From Deltaproteobacteria bacterium (lineage in GTDB: Bacteria > Myxococcota_A > Polyangia > GCA-2747355), in the NCBI GenBank assembly GCA_020633415.1, contig JACKDQ010000002.1, positions 682,001-746,000 of the forward strand: 64,000 nt of DNA, in the 5' to 3' direction. The position numbers were made by a program, and so were the translations under genes. The stretch's first letter is position 1. Every line of letters starts with the position of its first letter. Positions 51,915 to 61,028 of this stretch are shown here, in pieces. Below the pieces are notes generated by a model. It saw only the letters and a program-made list of their open reading frames with translations, was not told where the DNA came from and searched no databases.

Positions 51915-53896
51915 GCGGCGGCCGTTCGCAAGGGTCGGCCCCGGCGCGCAGCACGGCGATGCCCCGCGAGGTAACCTTCGTCGACGAGCAGGCGCTGCGC
52001 GACTGGTACAAGAGCGATCCGCAGCCCTCACGGGTGGTGCGCGGCATCGGCGGCGAATCGATCGACGCGAGCTATCTCGAGCAGACGCTCGGCCTGCCGC
52101 TACACCTGCGCTTTATCGCCGAGCGACAACTGCACGACCAAGCTAGTGACGGTCAGCAAACGCTGGCCTCGATCCCATTCTATAGTCTGTGTCGCGGGCT
52201 ATTCTTGCCGCTCTCGGGAATCTCGGCAGCCAAGGCGGCTCACCTGTTTGGCATTCAGGTCGATGAGCCACCCAACTTCAGCGCGCGTGAAGCGCTGCTC
52301 GCCAACTTTTTCGAAAAGCCCGTCGGGCTCTCGCTGGTGCAAAAGCTCTCCTGTATCCTCGGCGATCCATTTCGCGGAAAGCCGAGCACCGTTCGTCGCG
52401 ATAGCCTGTTGCGCCTGCTGCTCTCGATCAAGTTGGCCTCTCGTCGCCAACTGCTCGATCGACTGACCGTTGTTGGCGAGATCCCAGCGCTGTTCGCTGA
52501 AGCCGAGCCGCGTCTGCGCGTCGATCCGCCGTTAACAGCAGCCGAGGTGCTCGTCGCGCTGTTGTACATGCCTGCCGAGAGGCGACTGTTCAAATTCGAT
52601 CTGCTGCGCAGTCTGTTGGCCCGCTGTAGCAAGCTCGAAGCGTATTTTCTCGCCAGACTTGTGCTGCGCAAGGCTGGACTCGGCTTCGAATACCAGGGCC
52701 CGCTGATCGCGCGACAGCTCGCGTCGCACTTTGGCGTCGACGAGGATGCCGTCGCCCACGCGATGGCGCTGACCGACGCGTTCGCCGTGGCCGATCTGCT
52801 GGCCATAGAGGGCGCCGACGGGCTGCGAAAGATCCAGCTCCAGCCGCTGTCTCCAGTTAGACCGGCATTGGCGACGACCGCCGACGTCAAATCCTACCCG
52901 GTGTGGGTCGAACGCAAGTACGACGGCATTCGCCTGATGCTGCACAAGTCCACCGGCGCACGCGGGTCGGTGCTCTGTGGCGCCTACACCCGCAACCGCG
53001 GCGATTGGCTGGAAATGATCCCTGGCATGAATGCGACGATCGGCATGCTGCCCTGCCAGAGCGCGATCATCGACGGTGAAATCTACGGAACCCGAGCAAC
53101 GCTCGAGGGCCTGCGCCCGGCCTCGGTCTATCACGTCTATGGCGCGCTCCAAGGCGATCAGCTCAGCCAGATCAACCTGCGGTATGCCGCCTTTGACCTG
53201 CTCTATCTCAACGGCCAAGACCTGACCCAGTTGCCGCTACACGCCCGGCGTCAACGGCTCGCAGCGCTATTCGCACCGCTGTCCGGCGTGCTCGAATCGC
53301 TGCCGGTGCCACTGCGTCTTACCGATGGACAGATGGCCCAAGACAAGGCCGACCTCAACCGGCTCTATCAACATTTTCGCGCTCAGGGCTATGAAGGACT
53401 GATCAGCAAAGACCTCGAGCGCCCCTACGCCCTCGCAACCCGCGACCCTTCATGGACCAAGCGAAAACCCGAGGTCACCGTCGACCTCGCGCTGCTCGGC
53501 GCCGTCTTCGCGGTGACCACCAAGGAAAACGCCGGCCTGTTTGGGTCCTACGTGGTCGGCGCACTCGGCGCCGATGGTGCCTTTGTCGATGTCGGCGATG
53601 TCGCCGGCGTTGACCGCGTTCGCGATGCCGAGATTCAGCAAGAGATCATGCGCGAAGGGTTGATCACCGGCCGCCGCATCGAGCGACAGTCGGCTTCGGG
53701 AACCCGCCCCGGGCTGGAGCTGCGACCGCAGATCGTCGTCACCGTCAAGTTTGAAGGGCTGGCGCGCGATTTTTCTAGCGAGCGGATCAGCCTGCGCGAC
53801 CCCAAACTAGCGATGATCCGCTCCGACAAGTCGCCACTGGAGACCACGACCGTCAAGGATCTCGAGGCGCTACTGCTGCGACAAAACGTCGGCTAG
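51911..53896 (+). CDS. ATP-dependent DNA ligase with large N-terminal domain
   Basis: A 661-residue ligase. The nucleotidyltransferase motifs are: motif I VERKYDGIR with the adenylated Lys336, motif III AIIDGEIYG, motif IV YEGLISKD, and motif V WTKRKPE; an OB-fold domain follows (VTVDLALLG to VTVKFEGLARDFSSER). The first 320 residues form a helical domain like the DNA-binding domain of archaeal and eukaryotic ligase I. Most bacteria use NAD-dependent LigA; ATP ligases in bacteria are often repair enzymes. The ATG overlaps the stop of the RecA/KaiC-like gene by ATGA, so the two are expressed together. Confidence 0.94.
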   Translation: MSGGRSQGSAPARSTAMPREVTFVDEQALRDWYKSDPQPSRVVRGIGGESIDASYLEQTLGLPLHLRFIAERQLHDQASDGQQTLASIPFYSLCRGLFLPLSGISAAKAAHLFGIQVDEPPNFSAREALLANFFEKPVGLSLVQKLSCILGDPFRGKPSTVRRDSLLRLLLSIKLASRRQLLDRLTVVGEIPALFAEAEPRLRVDPPLTAAEVLVALLYMPAERRLFKFDLLRSLLARCSKLEAYFLARLVLRKAGLGFEYQGPLIARQLASHFGVDEDAVAHAMALTDAFAVADLLAIEGADGLRKIQLQPLSPVRPALATTADVKSYPVWVERKYDGIRLMLHKSTGARGSVLCGAYTRNRGDWLEMIPGMNATIGMLPCQSAIIDGEIYGTRATLEGLRPASVYHVYGALQGDQLSQINLRYAAFDLLYLNGQDLTQLPLHARRQRLAALFAPLSGVLESLPVPLRLTDGQMAQDKADLNRLYQHFRAQGYEGLISKDLERPYALATRDPSWTKRKPEVTVDLALLGAVFAVTTKENAGLFGSYVVGALGADGAFVDVGDVAGVDRVRDAEIQQEIMREGLITGRRIERQSASGTRPGLELRPQIVVTVKFEGLARDFSSERISLRDPKLAMIRSDKSPLETTTVKDLEALLLRQNVG

Positions 53897-53967
53897 CGCG
53901 CGGCAAGTTTGGTTAGACCGTCCCAACACCAACTGCTAACCTTTGAGGTCAGCCCGGAGCATGACTT

Positions 53968-54324
53968 ATGGAAGCTGAGCAGCTGTTGTTTGCCTATGGC
54001 AGCCTGCGGCGCGGCCAGCCGTACCACCACCTGCTAGGCAATTCACCGTTCGTTCGCCTGACCCACAGCGTTGCCCAATACACGCTGAGCGACCTTGGCG
54101 AGTACCCCGCGCTCTCCTGCGGCGGAGACACGGCGATTACCGGTGAATTGTATCGGGTCACTGAACAGACCCTGCTCTCGCTCGATCGCTACGAGGGGCG
54201 CGAATACCATCGGCAACAGATCGACCTCCAGGACGGCACCACCGCCGTCGGCTACGTTTGCGAGCTCCCCCAGGCGCCGCGGATCGCCAGCGGTGATTGG
54301 GTCGATCACCTCAACAAACGTTAG
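53968..54324 (+). CDS. Gamma-glutamylcyclotransferase-like (YtfP/AIG2) protein
   Basis: A 118-residue protein of the GGCT fold. The signature LFAYGSLRRGQPYHHLL is at the start, followed by GEYPALS, ITGELYRVTEQTLLSLDRYEG, and the catalytic Glu of YEGREYHR. The end GYVCELP is also typical. Members act on gamma-glutamyl peptides or amines. CGGAGCATGACTT precedes the ATG. It converges on ftsK across 50 bases. Confidence 0.93.
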   Translation: MEAEQLLFAYGSLRRGQPYHHLLGNSPFVRLTHSVAQYTLSDLGEYPALSCGGDTAITGELYRVTEQTLLSLDRYEGREYHRQQIDLQDGTTAVGYVCELPQAPRIASGDWVDHLNKR

Positions 54325-54375
54325 GCGCAGCACACGCTGGGCTCGGCCAACGTCAGGCCACGACTTCACGGCGCG

Positions 54376-57321
54376 CTACTGGGGATTAACCAAGACCTGT
54401 CGTCCCTTGGCGCCATCTGGTGGGCTGACGATCCCTTCGCGCTCCATGCGCTCGACCATCCGCGCGGAACGGTTGTAGCCGATCCGCAGACGACGCTGGA
54501 CCATCGAGATCGACGCCTGTTGCGCCTCGGCAACGATCGCCACCGCTTGGTCATACAGCTCATCGTGGTCATCGGCGTTATTGCCCGGCCCGCCCTGCTC
54601 GTCCTCTTCGGGCGCCTTGAGAATATCCATGTCGTAGACCGGACGGCCCTGATCGCGCACCCACTCGGTGACGGCCTGGATCTCCTCGTCAGAAATGTAG
54701 GCCCCGTGAATGCGCCGCATCTCGGTCCCGCGATCGAGCACCAACATGTCGCCCGAGCCGAGCAAATTCTCCGCGCCTTGTGAGCCGAGAATCGTCTTGC
54801 TGTCGTGGCCCGACGCCACCTGAAACGCCATCCGCGAGGGGAAATTCGCCTTGATCAAACCGGTGATCACGTCGACCGACGGACGCTGCGTCGCGATGAT
54901 CAGGTGAATGCCTGCCGCACGCGCCTTTTGCGCCAGACGAGCGACCGAGGTTTCGACCTCTTTTGAAGCGACCATCATCAGATCGGCAAACTCATCGATG
55001 ATCACCACGATATACGGCAAACGCTGCGGCGCATCTTTGCCCGAACGCGGCTTGCTTCGCTGCGCCTTGCCCTGCCGATCGCCCGCTTGTTCAGCCGGGG
55101 CAGCAGCCGCCAGACCACCGCCGGCGATCTGTTGCTCAGTGCCATCGGCATTTTTGCGCACCACCAAGACCTGCGATGGCGCCGCTTCGTCGATCGACCG
55201 CGAATCGAGCTCGACCTCGGGATCGTCGATTTTTTTGCCGCGCAGCTTATCGACCTTGCGATTGTAGCTGGCGATATCGCGCACACGCATCTCAGCCAGC
55301 GTCTGATAGCGACGCTCCATTTCACCAACGGCCCAGCGCAGCGCGATGTTGGCCTGCTTGGGATCGGTTACGACCGGCAACATCAAGTGTGGGATGTCGT
55401 TGTAGCCCGAGAGCTCGAGGAACTTCGGATCGACCATGATCAGTCGCACCTCTTCCGGGCTGTATTTAAGCAGCAGGCTACAGATCATCGCGTTGACCGA
55501 GACGCTCTTGCCCGCGCCGGTCGCACCAGCGACCAACAGGTGCGGCATCTTGGCCAGGTCCATCGTAATCGGCGCACCAAAGATGTTCTTGCCGAGCGCC
55601 AGCGTCAGCTGCGACTTGGGGTTCTGAAACGACTTGTCGGCGACGATCTTCTTGAAAGAGACCGCCTCGCGCCTTTCGTTGGGCACCTCAATACCGATCG
55701 CGCCCTTGCCGGGAATCGGCGCGACGATGCGCACGCGCTGGGCCGCCAGCGACATCGCCAAATCGTTGGCCAGGTTGGCGATCTTGCTGATCCGCGTCCC
55801 GGCTTTGGGAACGAACTCGTACATCGTGACCACCGGCCCGGGGTGCACCTTGGTGACTCGACCTTCGATCTTGTAGTCGGCGAGCGTCTTGGCCAGGCGA
55901 TCGGCAAGCCGGTAGATCGCCTCGCGATCGACATCCGCCTGCTCGGCCTCGTGGTCCTCCAGCAGCGACAGCGGCGGTGCGCGGTAAACGTCCCCTTTGA
56001 GCTCAAAACCCGGCCCATCGCTCTTGCCGACCGGCTTCTCCTCGACAACCTGCTCATCACTGAGGTCGGCGCTAAATGAACTCTGCACGATCGTCAGCTC
56101 GGCCTGCTCTTCGGCCAACTCAGCGTCGTCTGGCTCACACAACGCTGGCTCACGCAACGTTGGCTCGCTGGCATCCACCAACTCAGCGGTCGCTAGTCCC
56201 TCGGACGCCGGCTGTTGTCGCGTGCGCGCAGGCGAAGCGACAACCGACGGCGCACTGGGTTCAAGCACTGGATGCGCAGAAGTAACAGGCGATTCGACAC
56301 CGACGACGATTGGCGGTTCGACAACCAAGATATCATCGAGCGCCGCAAGTCCATCGTCGTGTGCCTCGCTGCGCGGCTGAGCGGTCAGCGCGATCTGCTC
56401 CAACCGCACGGCGGGCTGAGACATCTCTGCCCGGCGCGCAAGTCCACCGATCTCCAGATCCGCTGGCAGCGCCTCGAGCGCCTTGGGCATGATCTCGGAC
56501 AGCTCAGGCAACTCGACGCGCACCACCGGTGGCAAACTGGCACTGCCATCGACCGCGAGCTCACCCCCTTGCTGAGCACGCGCCAGCTGCTGACCAACAA
56601 ACCGACCTGCCGCGCTGAGTCGCTCGATCGACTGGCGCAGCCCCTGCGCCGTCGCACTGAAAAAGGCCAGGCCGCCAAACCACAGGCGCTTGGCGAGGCT
56701 GATCCAGGAAAACGACGTGCTGAGCACCACCGCAAGCGCAAGTCCGGTAAGCGCGATCAACCACGCCCCGACAGCAGAGAAGATCGAACACAGCACCTCA
56801 CCGCAAAGCTCACCGAGCAGTCCACCGTAGGACGCCTCAAGCAGGCGGGCCGGCCGCAAGCTGAGATGCAGCAAGGCCGCCACCGACAGCAAGCCAAGCA
56901 GCAACCCGGTCCGTTTGCGCCAGCGTTCAAGACTCGACGTCGGCCGCTCCTTTTTGCCGATCGCCTGACGGAAGATCCGCAGCGCGCAAAGCGCCAGACC
57001 GATCGCCAGCACGTGCCCCGACAAGCCGAAGACCGCATGAATCGCCCGGCCGAGCAGCGCGCCAAAGGGCCCCATCAACTGCCCATCGCCAAACTGCAGC
57101 GAAACCAGGCTCGGTCCGACGAGCAGTGCCGCCGCCAGGGTCACGATGCCGAAGACTTCCGCCGTCCGCCGCTCGCCGTCGACCGGCGTCGCATCGCTCA
57201 GCTCGCGCCGACGCGTCGCGCTCGCCGCCGCTTTCGGCTCGGCAACGATCTCTTCTTCCGCTGCCGGCTTCGACTTTTTCCTCAAAGATTTCTTCCGATT
57301 ACGCTTCAACGGGCGCTCCAC
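54376..57321 (-). CDS. ftsK: DNA translocase FtsK/SpoIIIE
   Basis: A 981-residue hexameric motor that pumps chromosomal DNA through the division septum. The N-terminus has about four membrane helices (residues 55-230), then a long Pro/Glu/Ala-rich linker to about 460. The motor part has the alpha/beta domains with Walker A VAGATGAGKSVSV and Walker B VVIIDEFADLMM; the C-terminal gamma winged helix reads SISMVQRRLRIGYNRSARMVERM. An insertion of roughly 70 residues (with KKIDDPEVELDSRS) sits between Walker A and Walker B. Start is GTG 57321 or TTG 57309, the latter with GGAG six bases before. The leader carries a repeat structure. Confidence 0.96.
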   Translation of the reverse strand: MERPLKRNRKKSLRKKSKPAAEEEIVAEPKAAASATRRRELSDATPVDGERRTAEVFGIVTLAAALLVGPSLVSLQFGDGQLMGPFGALLGRAIHAVFGLSGHVLAIGLALCALRIFRQAIGKKERPTSSLERWRKRTGLLLGLLSVAALLHLSLRPARLLEASYGGLLGELCGEVLCSIFSAVGAWLIALTGLALAVVLSTSFSWISLAKRLWFGGLAFFSATAQGLRQSIERLSAAGRFVGQQLARAQQGGELAVDGSASLPPVVRVELPELSEIMPKALEALPADLEIGGLARRAEMSQPAVRLEQIALTAQPRSEAHDDGLAALDDILVVEPPIVVGVESPVTSAHPVLEPSAPSVVASPARTRQQPASEGLATAELVDASEPTLREPALCEPDDAELAEEQAELTIVQSSFSADLSDEQVVEEKPVGKSDGPGFELKGDVYRAPPLSLLEDHEAEQADVDREAIYRLADRLAKTLADYKIEGRVTKVHPGPVVTMYEFVPKAGTRISKIANLANDLAMSLAAQRVRIVAPIPGKGAIGIEVPNERREAVSFKKIVADKSFQNPKSQLTLALGKNIFGAPITMDLAKMPHLLVAGATGAGKSVSVNAMICSLLLKYSPEEVRLIMVDPKFLELSGYNDIPHLMLPVVTDPKQANIALRWAVGEMERRYQTLAEMRVRDIASYNRKVDKLRGKKIDDPEVELDSRSIDEAAPSQVLVVRKNADGTEQQIAGGGLAAAAPAEQAGDRQGKAQRSKPRSGKDAPQRLPYIVVIIDEFADLMMVASKEVETSVARLAQKARAAGIHLIIATQRPSVDVITGLIKANFPSRMAFQVASGHDSKTILGSQGAENLLGSGDMLVLDRGTEMRRIHGAYISDEEIQAVTEWVRDQGRPVYDMDILKAPEEDEQGGPGNNADDHDELYDQAVAIVAEAQQASISMVQRRLRIGYNRSARMVERMEREGIVSPPDGAKGRQVLVNPQ

Positions 57322-57369
57322 TGTCCTACATATCGGCAGATGTACTACATATCCTACCTTGTAGGACAG
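57321..57369. promoter_or_regulatory. Inverted and direct repeats in the ftsK leader
   Basis: The 10-bp arms CTGTCCTACA (57321-57330) and TGTAGGACAG (57360-57369) are perfect complements. Between and across them, the 9-mer CTACATATC occurs twice, 19 bases apart (two helix turns). The pattern suits a regulator-binding region or an RNA hairpin just upstream of the start codon. Nothing is known of its function. Confidence 0.5.
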
Positions 57370-57614
57370 CGCAGGGTCAAAGAACTGACCGCGAAATCCG
57401 CGCGTGAAAATCGCTGCGCGACACAACACGGGCGAGCTGTGTTAACGCAGCGCAGCACAGATCGGCAGACGACCGGCTGAAAGCGAGCGCCTCGTCGCTT
57501 GCCCGCGCGCAGCCGCTCAGACACGACAACGAAGTCGCTGCACGCGCACGCTGACTTGCGGAGCTCTCGCGGCTCGATTAGGCTGCTGCAATTCGCCTGC
57601 TTCAGGAGACTCCG

Positions 57615-58367
57615 ATGATGCGCTCGCTATCCGTGCTTACCCTTGCCGTCGTTTGCGGTGCTTGTGGTATCGCCGAAGAGAAACACAACGCCGTGCTCAA
57701 AGACCTGGCCAACTGCCAAAGAACACTCAAGGGCAATCAGGCCGACTTAGCCGATTCGAAAAAGCACAACGAAGACCTCAAGCAACAGCTCTCCGCCGTC
57801 GGCGGCGAGAAAGACGCACTGGCCAAACGGCTCGGTGCGACCAAAACCGAGATCGACGAGCTGCGCCGTGCGCGTGAACTCGAGCGCAAACGCTTGGCGA
57901 CATTCCGTCAACTGCTGACGCGCCTACGCGCGATGATCGACTCGGGAAAACTTAAAGTCGAGATTCGCAAAGGTCGGATGATCGTCAAGCTCAGCGACAA
58001 AATTCTCTTCGACCCCGGCAAGACCAAGCTCAAGGGCGAAGGTCAGGCGGCGCTGGTCGAGATCTCCGCCGTGCTCAAAGACATCGGTGACCGTGATTTC
58101 TTGATCGCCGGACACACCGACAACGTACCGATTCGCAACCGACGCTTCCGCTCGAACTGGGAGCTCTCGGCGGCGCGTGCGGTCGAGGTGGTCAAATTCC
58201 TCCAGCAACAGGGCGTCGATCCTAAGCGTCTGGCAGCCGCGGGCTTCTCCGAATACGATCCGGTCGGCGACAACGCCGACGACGAAGGCCGCCGCAGCAA
58301 CCGACGAATCGAGATCGTGCTTTTACCGAACATCGAAGAGCTGCCCAAGTTCGAAGGCGTCCAATAG
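57615..58367 (+). CDS. OmpA-family lipoprotein with coiled coil
   Basis: A 250-residue lipoprotein (lipobox CGACG). After it comes a Lys/Glu/Leu-rich region of about 80 residues that should form a coiled coil, then an OmpA/MotB peptidoglycan-binding domain from about 125: ILFDPGKTKLKGEGQ, IAGHTDNVPI, WELSAARAVEVVKFL, and DNADDEGRRSNRRIEI. It likely ties the outer membrane or a motor to peptidoglycan. RBS AGGAGA precedes the ATG. Confidence 0.93.
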   Translation: MMRSLSVLTLAVVCGACGIAEEKHNAVLKDLANCQRTLKGNQADLADSKKHNEDLKQQLSAVGGEKDALAKRLGATKTEIDELRRARELERKRLATFRQLLTRLRAMIDSGKLKVEIRKGRMIVKLSDKILFDPGKTKLKGEGQAALVEISAVLKDIGDRDFLIAGHTDNVPIRNRRFRSNWELSAARAVEVVKFLQQQGVDPKRLAAAGFSEYDPVGDNADDEGRRSNRRIEIVLLPNIEELPKFEGVQ

Positions 58368-58369
58368 CC

Positions 58370-59002
58370 GTGGCGGTGCTCGAAGCAGCCACCGCTAGCT
58401 GGCTGCGTCAGCTGGCTGAGCGCGATAGCGACGCAGTGCTCGATCGCATGCACGCGCTAGCCGCCGAACGCGACTTTCCGATCGTCGGTCCGGAAGTCGG
58501 CCGCCTGCTCGCTCAGCTTGCACGCCTATCAAGCGCACAGCGCATCTTCGAGATGGGCTCGGGCTTCGGCTACAGCACACTGTGGTTCGCGCGCGCCCTC
58601 GGCGAAGACGGGCGGATCTACCACACCGACGGCGATCCAGAGAACCAACGCTTGGCGCGGCGCTTTCTGGGCGAGGCCGGCGTGGCGCAGCGTGTCGAGT
58701 TTCTCTGCGGTGACGCACGCGAGTTGATCGCCCAGACGCCCGGCGCGTTCGACATCGTCTTTTGCGACATCGACAAAGCGCAATACCCGTCGGCTTACGA
58801 CCTGTTCGCCGATCGCGTCCGCGTCGGCGGACTGGTAATCATCGACAACCTGATCTGGAGCGGTCGGGTGGCGGCCGGCGACGATTCAGCTGAGTCGCGC
58901 GGCATCCGCGACTACGTCGACAAGATGTGGAACGACTCGCGCTACCTCTCGAGCTTGATGCCGGTGCGCGATGGCGTCGGGGTCTCCTTGCGAGTCGCCT
59001 AG
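58370..59002 (+). CDS. SAM-dependent O-methyltransferase (class I, COMT-like)
   Basis: A 210-residue enzyme of the bacterial O-methyltransferase family 3 type. The SAM motif is IFEMGSGFGYSTLWFARAL, then YHTDGDPEN; the metal-binding region reads FDIVFCDIDKAQYPSAYD and GGLVIIDNLIWSGRV. Such enzymes methylate catechols or phenols with Mg2+. The start is GTG two bases after the OmpA gene stop, so they share a transcript. Confidence 0.93.
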   Translation: MAVLEAATASWLRQLAERDSDAVLDRMHALAAERDFPIVGPEVGRLLAQLARLSSAQRIFEMGSGFGYSTLWFARALGEDGRIYHTDGDPENQRLARRFLGEAGVAQRVEFLCGDARELIAQTPGAFDIVFCDIDKAQYPSAYDLFADRVRVGGLVIIDNLIWSGRVAAGDDSAESRGIRDYVDKMWNDSRYLSSLMPVRDGVGVSLRVA

Positions 59003-59014
59003 CGCTCCCGCGCG

Positions 59015-59050
59015 CCGGCCCTCCCCTGATACCCGGCCCTCCCCTGATAC
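59015..59050 (+). repeat. Two tandem 18-bp repeats
   Basis: CCGGCCCTCCCCTGATAC occurs twice without a spacer, 12 bases after the O-methyltransferase stop. A partial third copy (CCGGCCT) follows about five bases later. No function is evident. Confidence 0.7.
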
Positions 59051-59167
59051 ATTACCCGGCCTTATCCGCTGCCGTAGCCTTGCCCCCCTGGTAGGTCCCA
59101 TTTTTTCAGGAAAGAACAGCGCCGACCAGGCGTGGATCGGGGAGCTTGACGCAAACAAAGGGGACCC

Positions 59168-60976
59168 ATGCGCGCACTATCGATCGCTTTGCTCTGCTCG
59201 CTGATCAGCTGTAGCGAGGGTCAGCTGATCGGCCCCGGCAATAGGACCAACGATCCGATCGTCAAACCGCCGCTAGGCAAGGACAACTGCCCCGCCGACC
59301 AACTGATTTGTCGCGGCGATCCCGACAAGGGCGTGGTCTGCACCTGTCAAACTCAGTGGGATTGCGACTCAGAGCGCAAAAAGTGCCAGCGGGATCAGAC
59401 GCTCCCCGGTAGCGGCGATTGGGACTGCACCTGGACTGAGCATCGTTACAACTGCGAAAAGCCGGGCAGCGACCAAGACGTGCCCAAGGGCGCGGGCGGT
59501 TGGAACTGCAAGTACGACAAGGAGCAGCAGCGGGTCGTCTGTGAAAAGACACCACCAAACCCCGACAATACCGCCAATGGTGCCGGCAGCTGGAACTGCA
59601 TCGTGCAAAAGGAGCAGCGAAAGATCAGCTGCACCAAGAAGGACAGCTCAACCCCGCTTCCCCCCGACCCTTGTCAGGGCAAAACCTCAGCGCCAGCTTT
59701 GGCCAACAGCAAGGCGATCCTTTTTTACGCGCCGGCCAACTACAAGTACGGCGTCAACACCTACGCGAGCGGCGTGCGTGACCTGCTGCAGGCAGCTCCG
59801 CACAACTACAAGGTGACGATGGTTACCTCGGTGCAAGATGGCGTCAAGTTCGACGAATGCAACCTCTACCGCAACTACAAGCAGATCTGGTTCTTCATGC
59901 CCTGCAACAACTTGCAGTTGATGGACGCCAATAGCTTTACGGCGGTCAAGCGCTTCTACGAGTACGGCGGCGGCGTGGTCTTGATGACCGACAACCACTA
60001 TTACACCGACAGCAATCCCAACACCCACTGCAGCTATGGTTCGCTTGGATCCGATCCGCAAGCCTGGGCCGGCTCGCAGCAAAAGCCCTCGGATGCGGTG
60101 AAGATCGCCGAGCAGGTGCTCGGCATCAAGCTCAAGAGCGACGTGCAATACGCAAAGCCGACCTACAACACCAGCCATCCGCTAGCCAAGGTGATGAACG
60201 TCTACGGTGACCCGAGCATCATCGGAAAGGTCGACTTCAATGATCCCAACACCCCGAACCCCGGCATCTACTTCAGTTGGATGCAGCTACAGATCGATCC
60301 GGCGGGCAACAAAGACCTGCAGTTCTTGCCGCTGCTCGACGTCGGCATCCGTCAGCAAAAGGAAACCTACGGTGTGCCCACCGGAGGACCGTGGGCTGGA
60401 TTGATCGAGGTCGAAAAGCCGATCCCTTCGAGCACTTCGGCCGCAAAGGTGAAACGCCTGGCGCTCGTACTGACACCGATCTACTGCTACCATTGCTGGT
60501 CGTGGGATTCGTCCTACGGTTCCACCGCCGGATCACGCGGCTTTCACACCGCGATCGCCAACTATTTCGAAAAGAACGTCCAATCGCAGATTAGCAGTGG
60601 GCAGCCGAGTCCGGCTTCGCCGTCGACGCAACCGCCGTTTGCCCAACGCGCATTCGCTGACGCACAGCGCGACCTCAGCGAGCGCTACTTTTCCACGCCG
60701 GTGCTCAAGCTGGCGCTACAGGACTACGACAAGCACCGCATCGTCGCCGCGCTGCACATCCTTACCCAACGCCGCGAATTGAGCGCCGATCAGTTAATCG
60801 GCTATTTCGACCACCCGAGCTACTTCGTGCGCCACCACGCGGTCAACGCGATCGGTACGCTGCCAGCGCCGGTCGCGATCAAGGCGCTCCAATCGGCCCT
60901 AAGCGGCTCCAGCGGCAAAAAGCGCAAACTGATCAAACGAGCGCTACTTCAACGCGGTCTCACCATCAGCGATTAG
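59168..60976 (+). CDS. Cys-rich repeat lipoprotein with glutaminase-amidotransferase-like and HEAT-like parts
   Basis: A 602-residue lipoprotein (signal ends LISCSEG). Residues 40-165 hold Cys-rich segments, among them three copies of a W(D/N)C...C unit (GDWDCTW, GGWNCKY, GSWNCIV), each followed by a second Cys 9-10 residues later. From about 180 the sequence ILFYAPANYKYG, IWFFMPCNNL and GGGVVLMTDNHYY resembles a class I glutamine-amidotransferase-like or ThuA-like Rossmann domain without a certain catalytic Cys. The C-terminal 110 residues are helical and look like a HEAT-type repeat (FDHPSYFVRHHAVNAIG). It is probably a surface protein of unknown role. Confidence 0.72.
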   Translation: MRALSIALLCSLISCSEGQLIGPGNRTNDPIVKPPLGKDNCPADQLICRGDPDKGVVCTCQTQWDCDSERKKCQRDQTLPGSGDWDCTWTEHRYNCEKPGSDQDVPKGAGGWNCKYDKEQQRVVCEKTPPNPDNTANGAGSWNCIVQKEQRKISCTKKDSSTPLPPDPCQGKTSAPALANSKAILFYAPANYKYGVNTYASGVRDLLQAAPHNYKVTMVTSVQDGVKFDECNLYRNYKQIWFFMPCNNLQLMDANSFTAVKRFYEYGGGVVLMTDNHYYTDSNPNTHCSYGSLGSDPQAWAGSQQKPSDAVKIAEQVLGIKLKSDVQYAKPTYNTSHPLAKVMNVYGDPSIIGKVDFNDPNTPNPGIYFSWMQLQIDPAGNKDLQFLPLLDVGIRQQKETYGVPTGGPWAGLIEVEKPIPSSTSAAKVKRLALVLTPIYCYHCWSWDSSYGSTAGSRGFHTAIANYFEKNVQSQISSGQPSPASPSTQPPFAQRAFADAQRDLSERYFSTPVLKLALQDYDKHRIVAALHILTQRRELSADQLIGYFDHPSYFVRHHAVNAIGTLPAPVAIKALQSALSGSSGKKRKLIKRALLQRGLTISD

Positions 60977-61028
60977 GCACCGCCGCCACGCCGGCATCAC
61001 ATCACCGTCCACCTGCAAGGAATACTTC

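Noticed and set aside
56215..57480. 421-residue plus-strand frame opposite ftsK
   Set aside because: Complement of the ftsK gene; Arg/Gln-rich composition without motifs.
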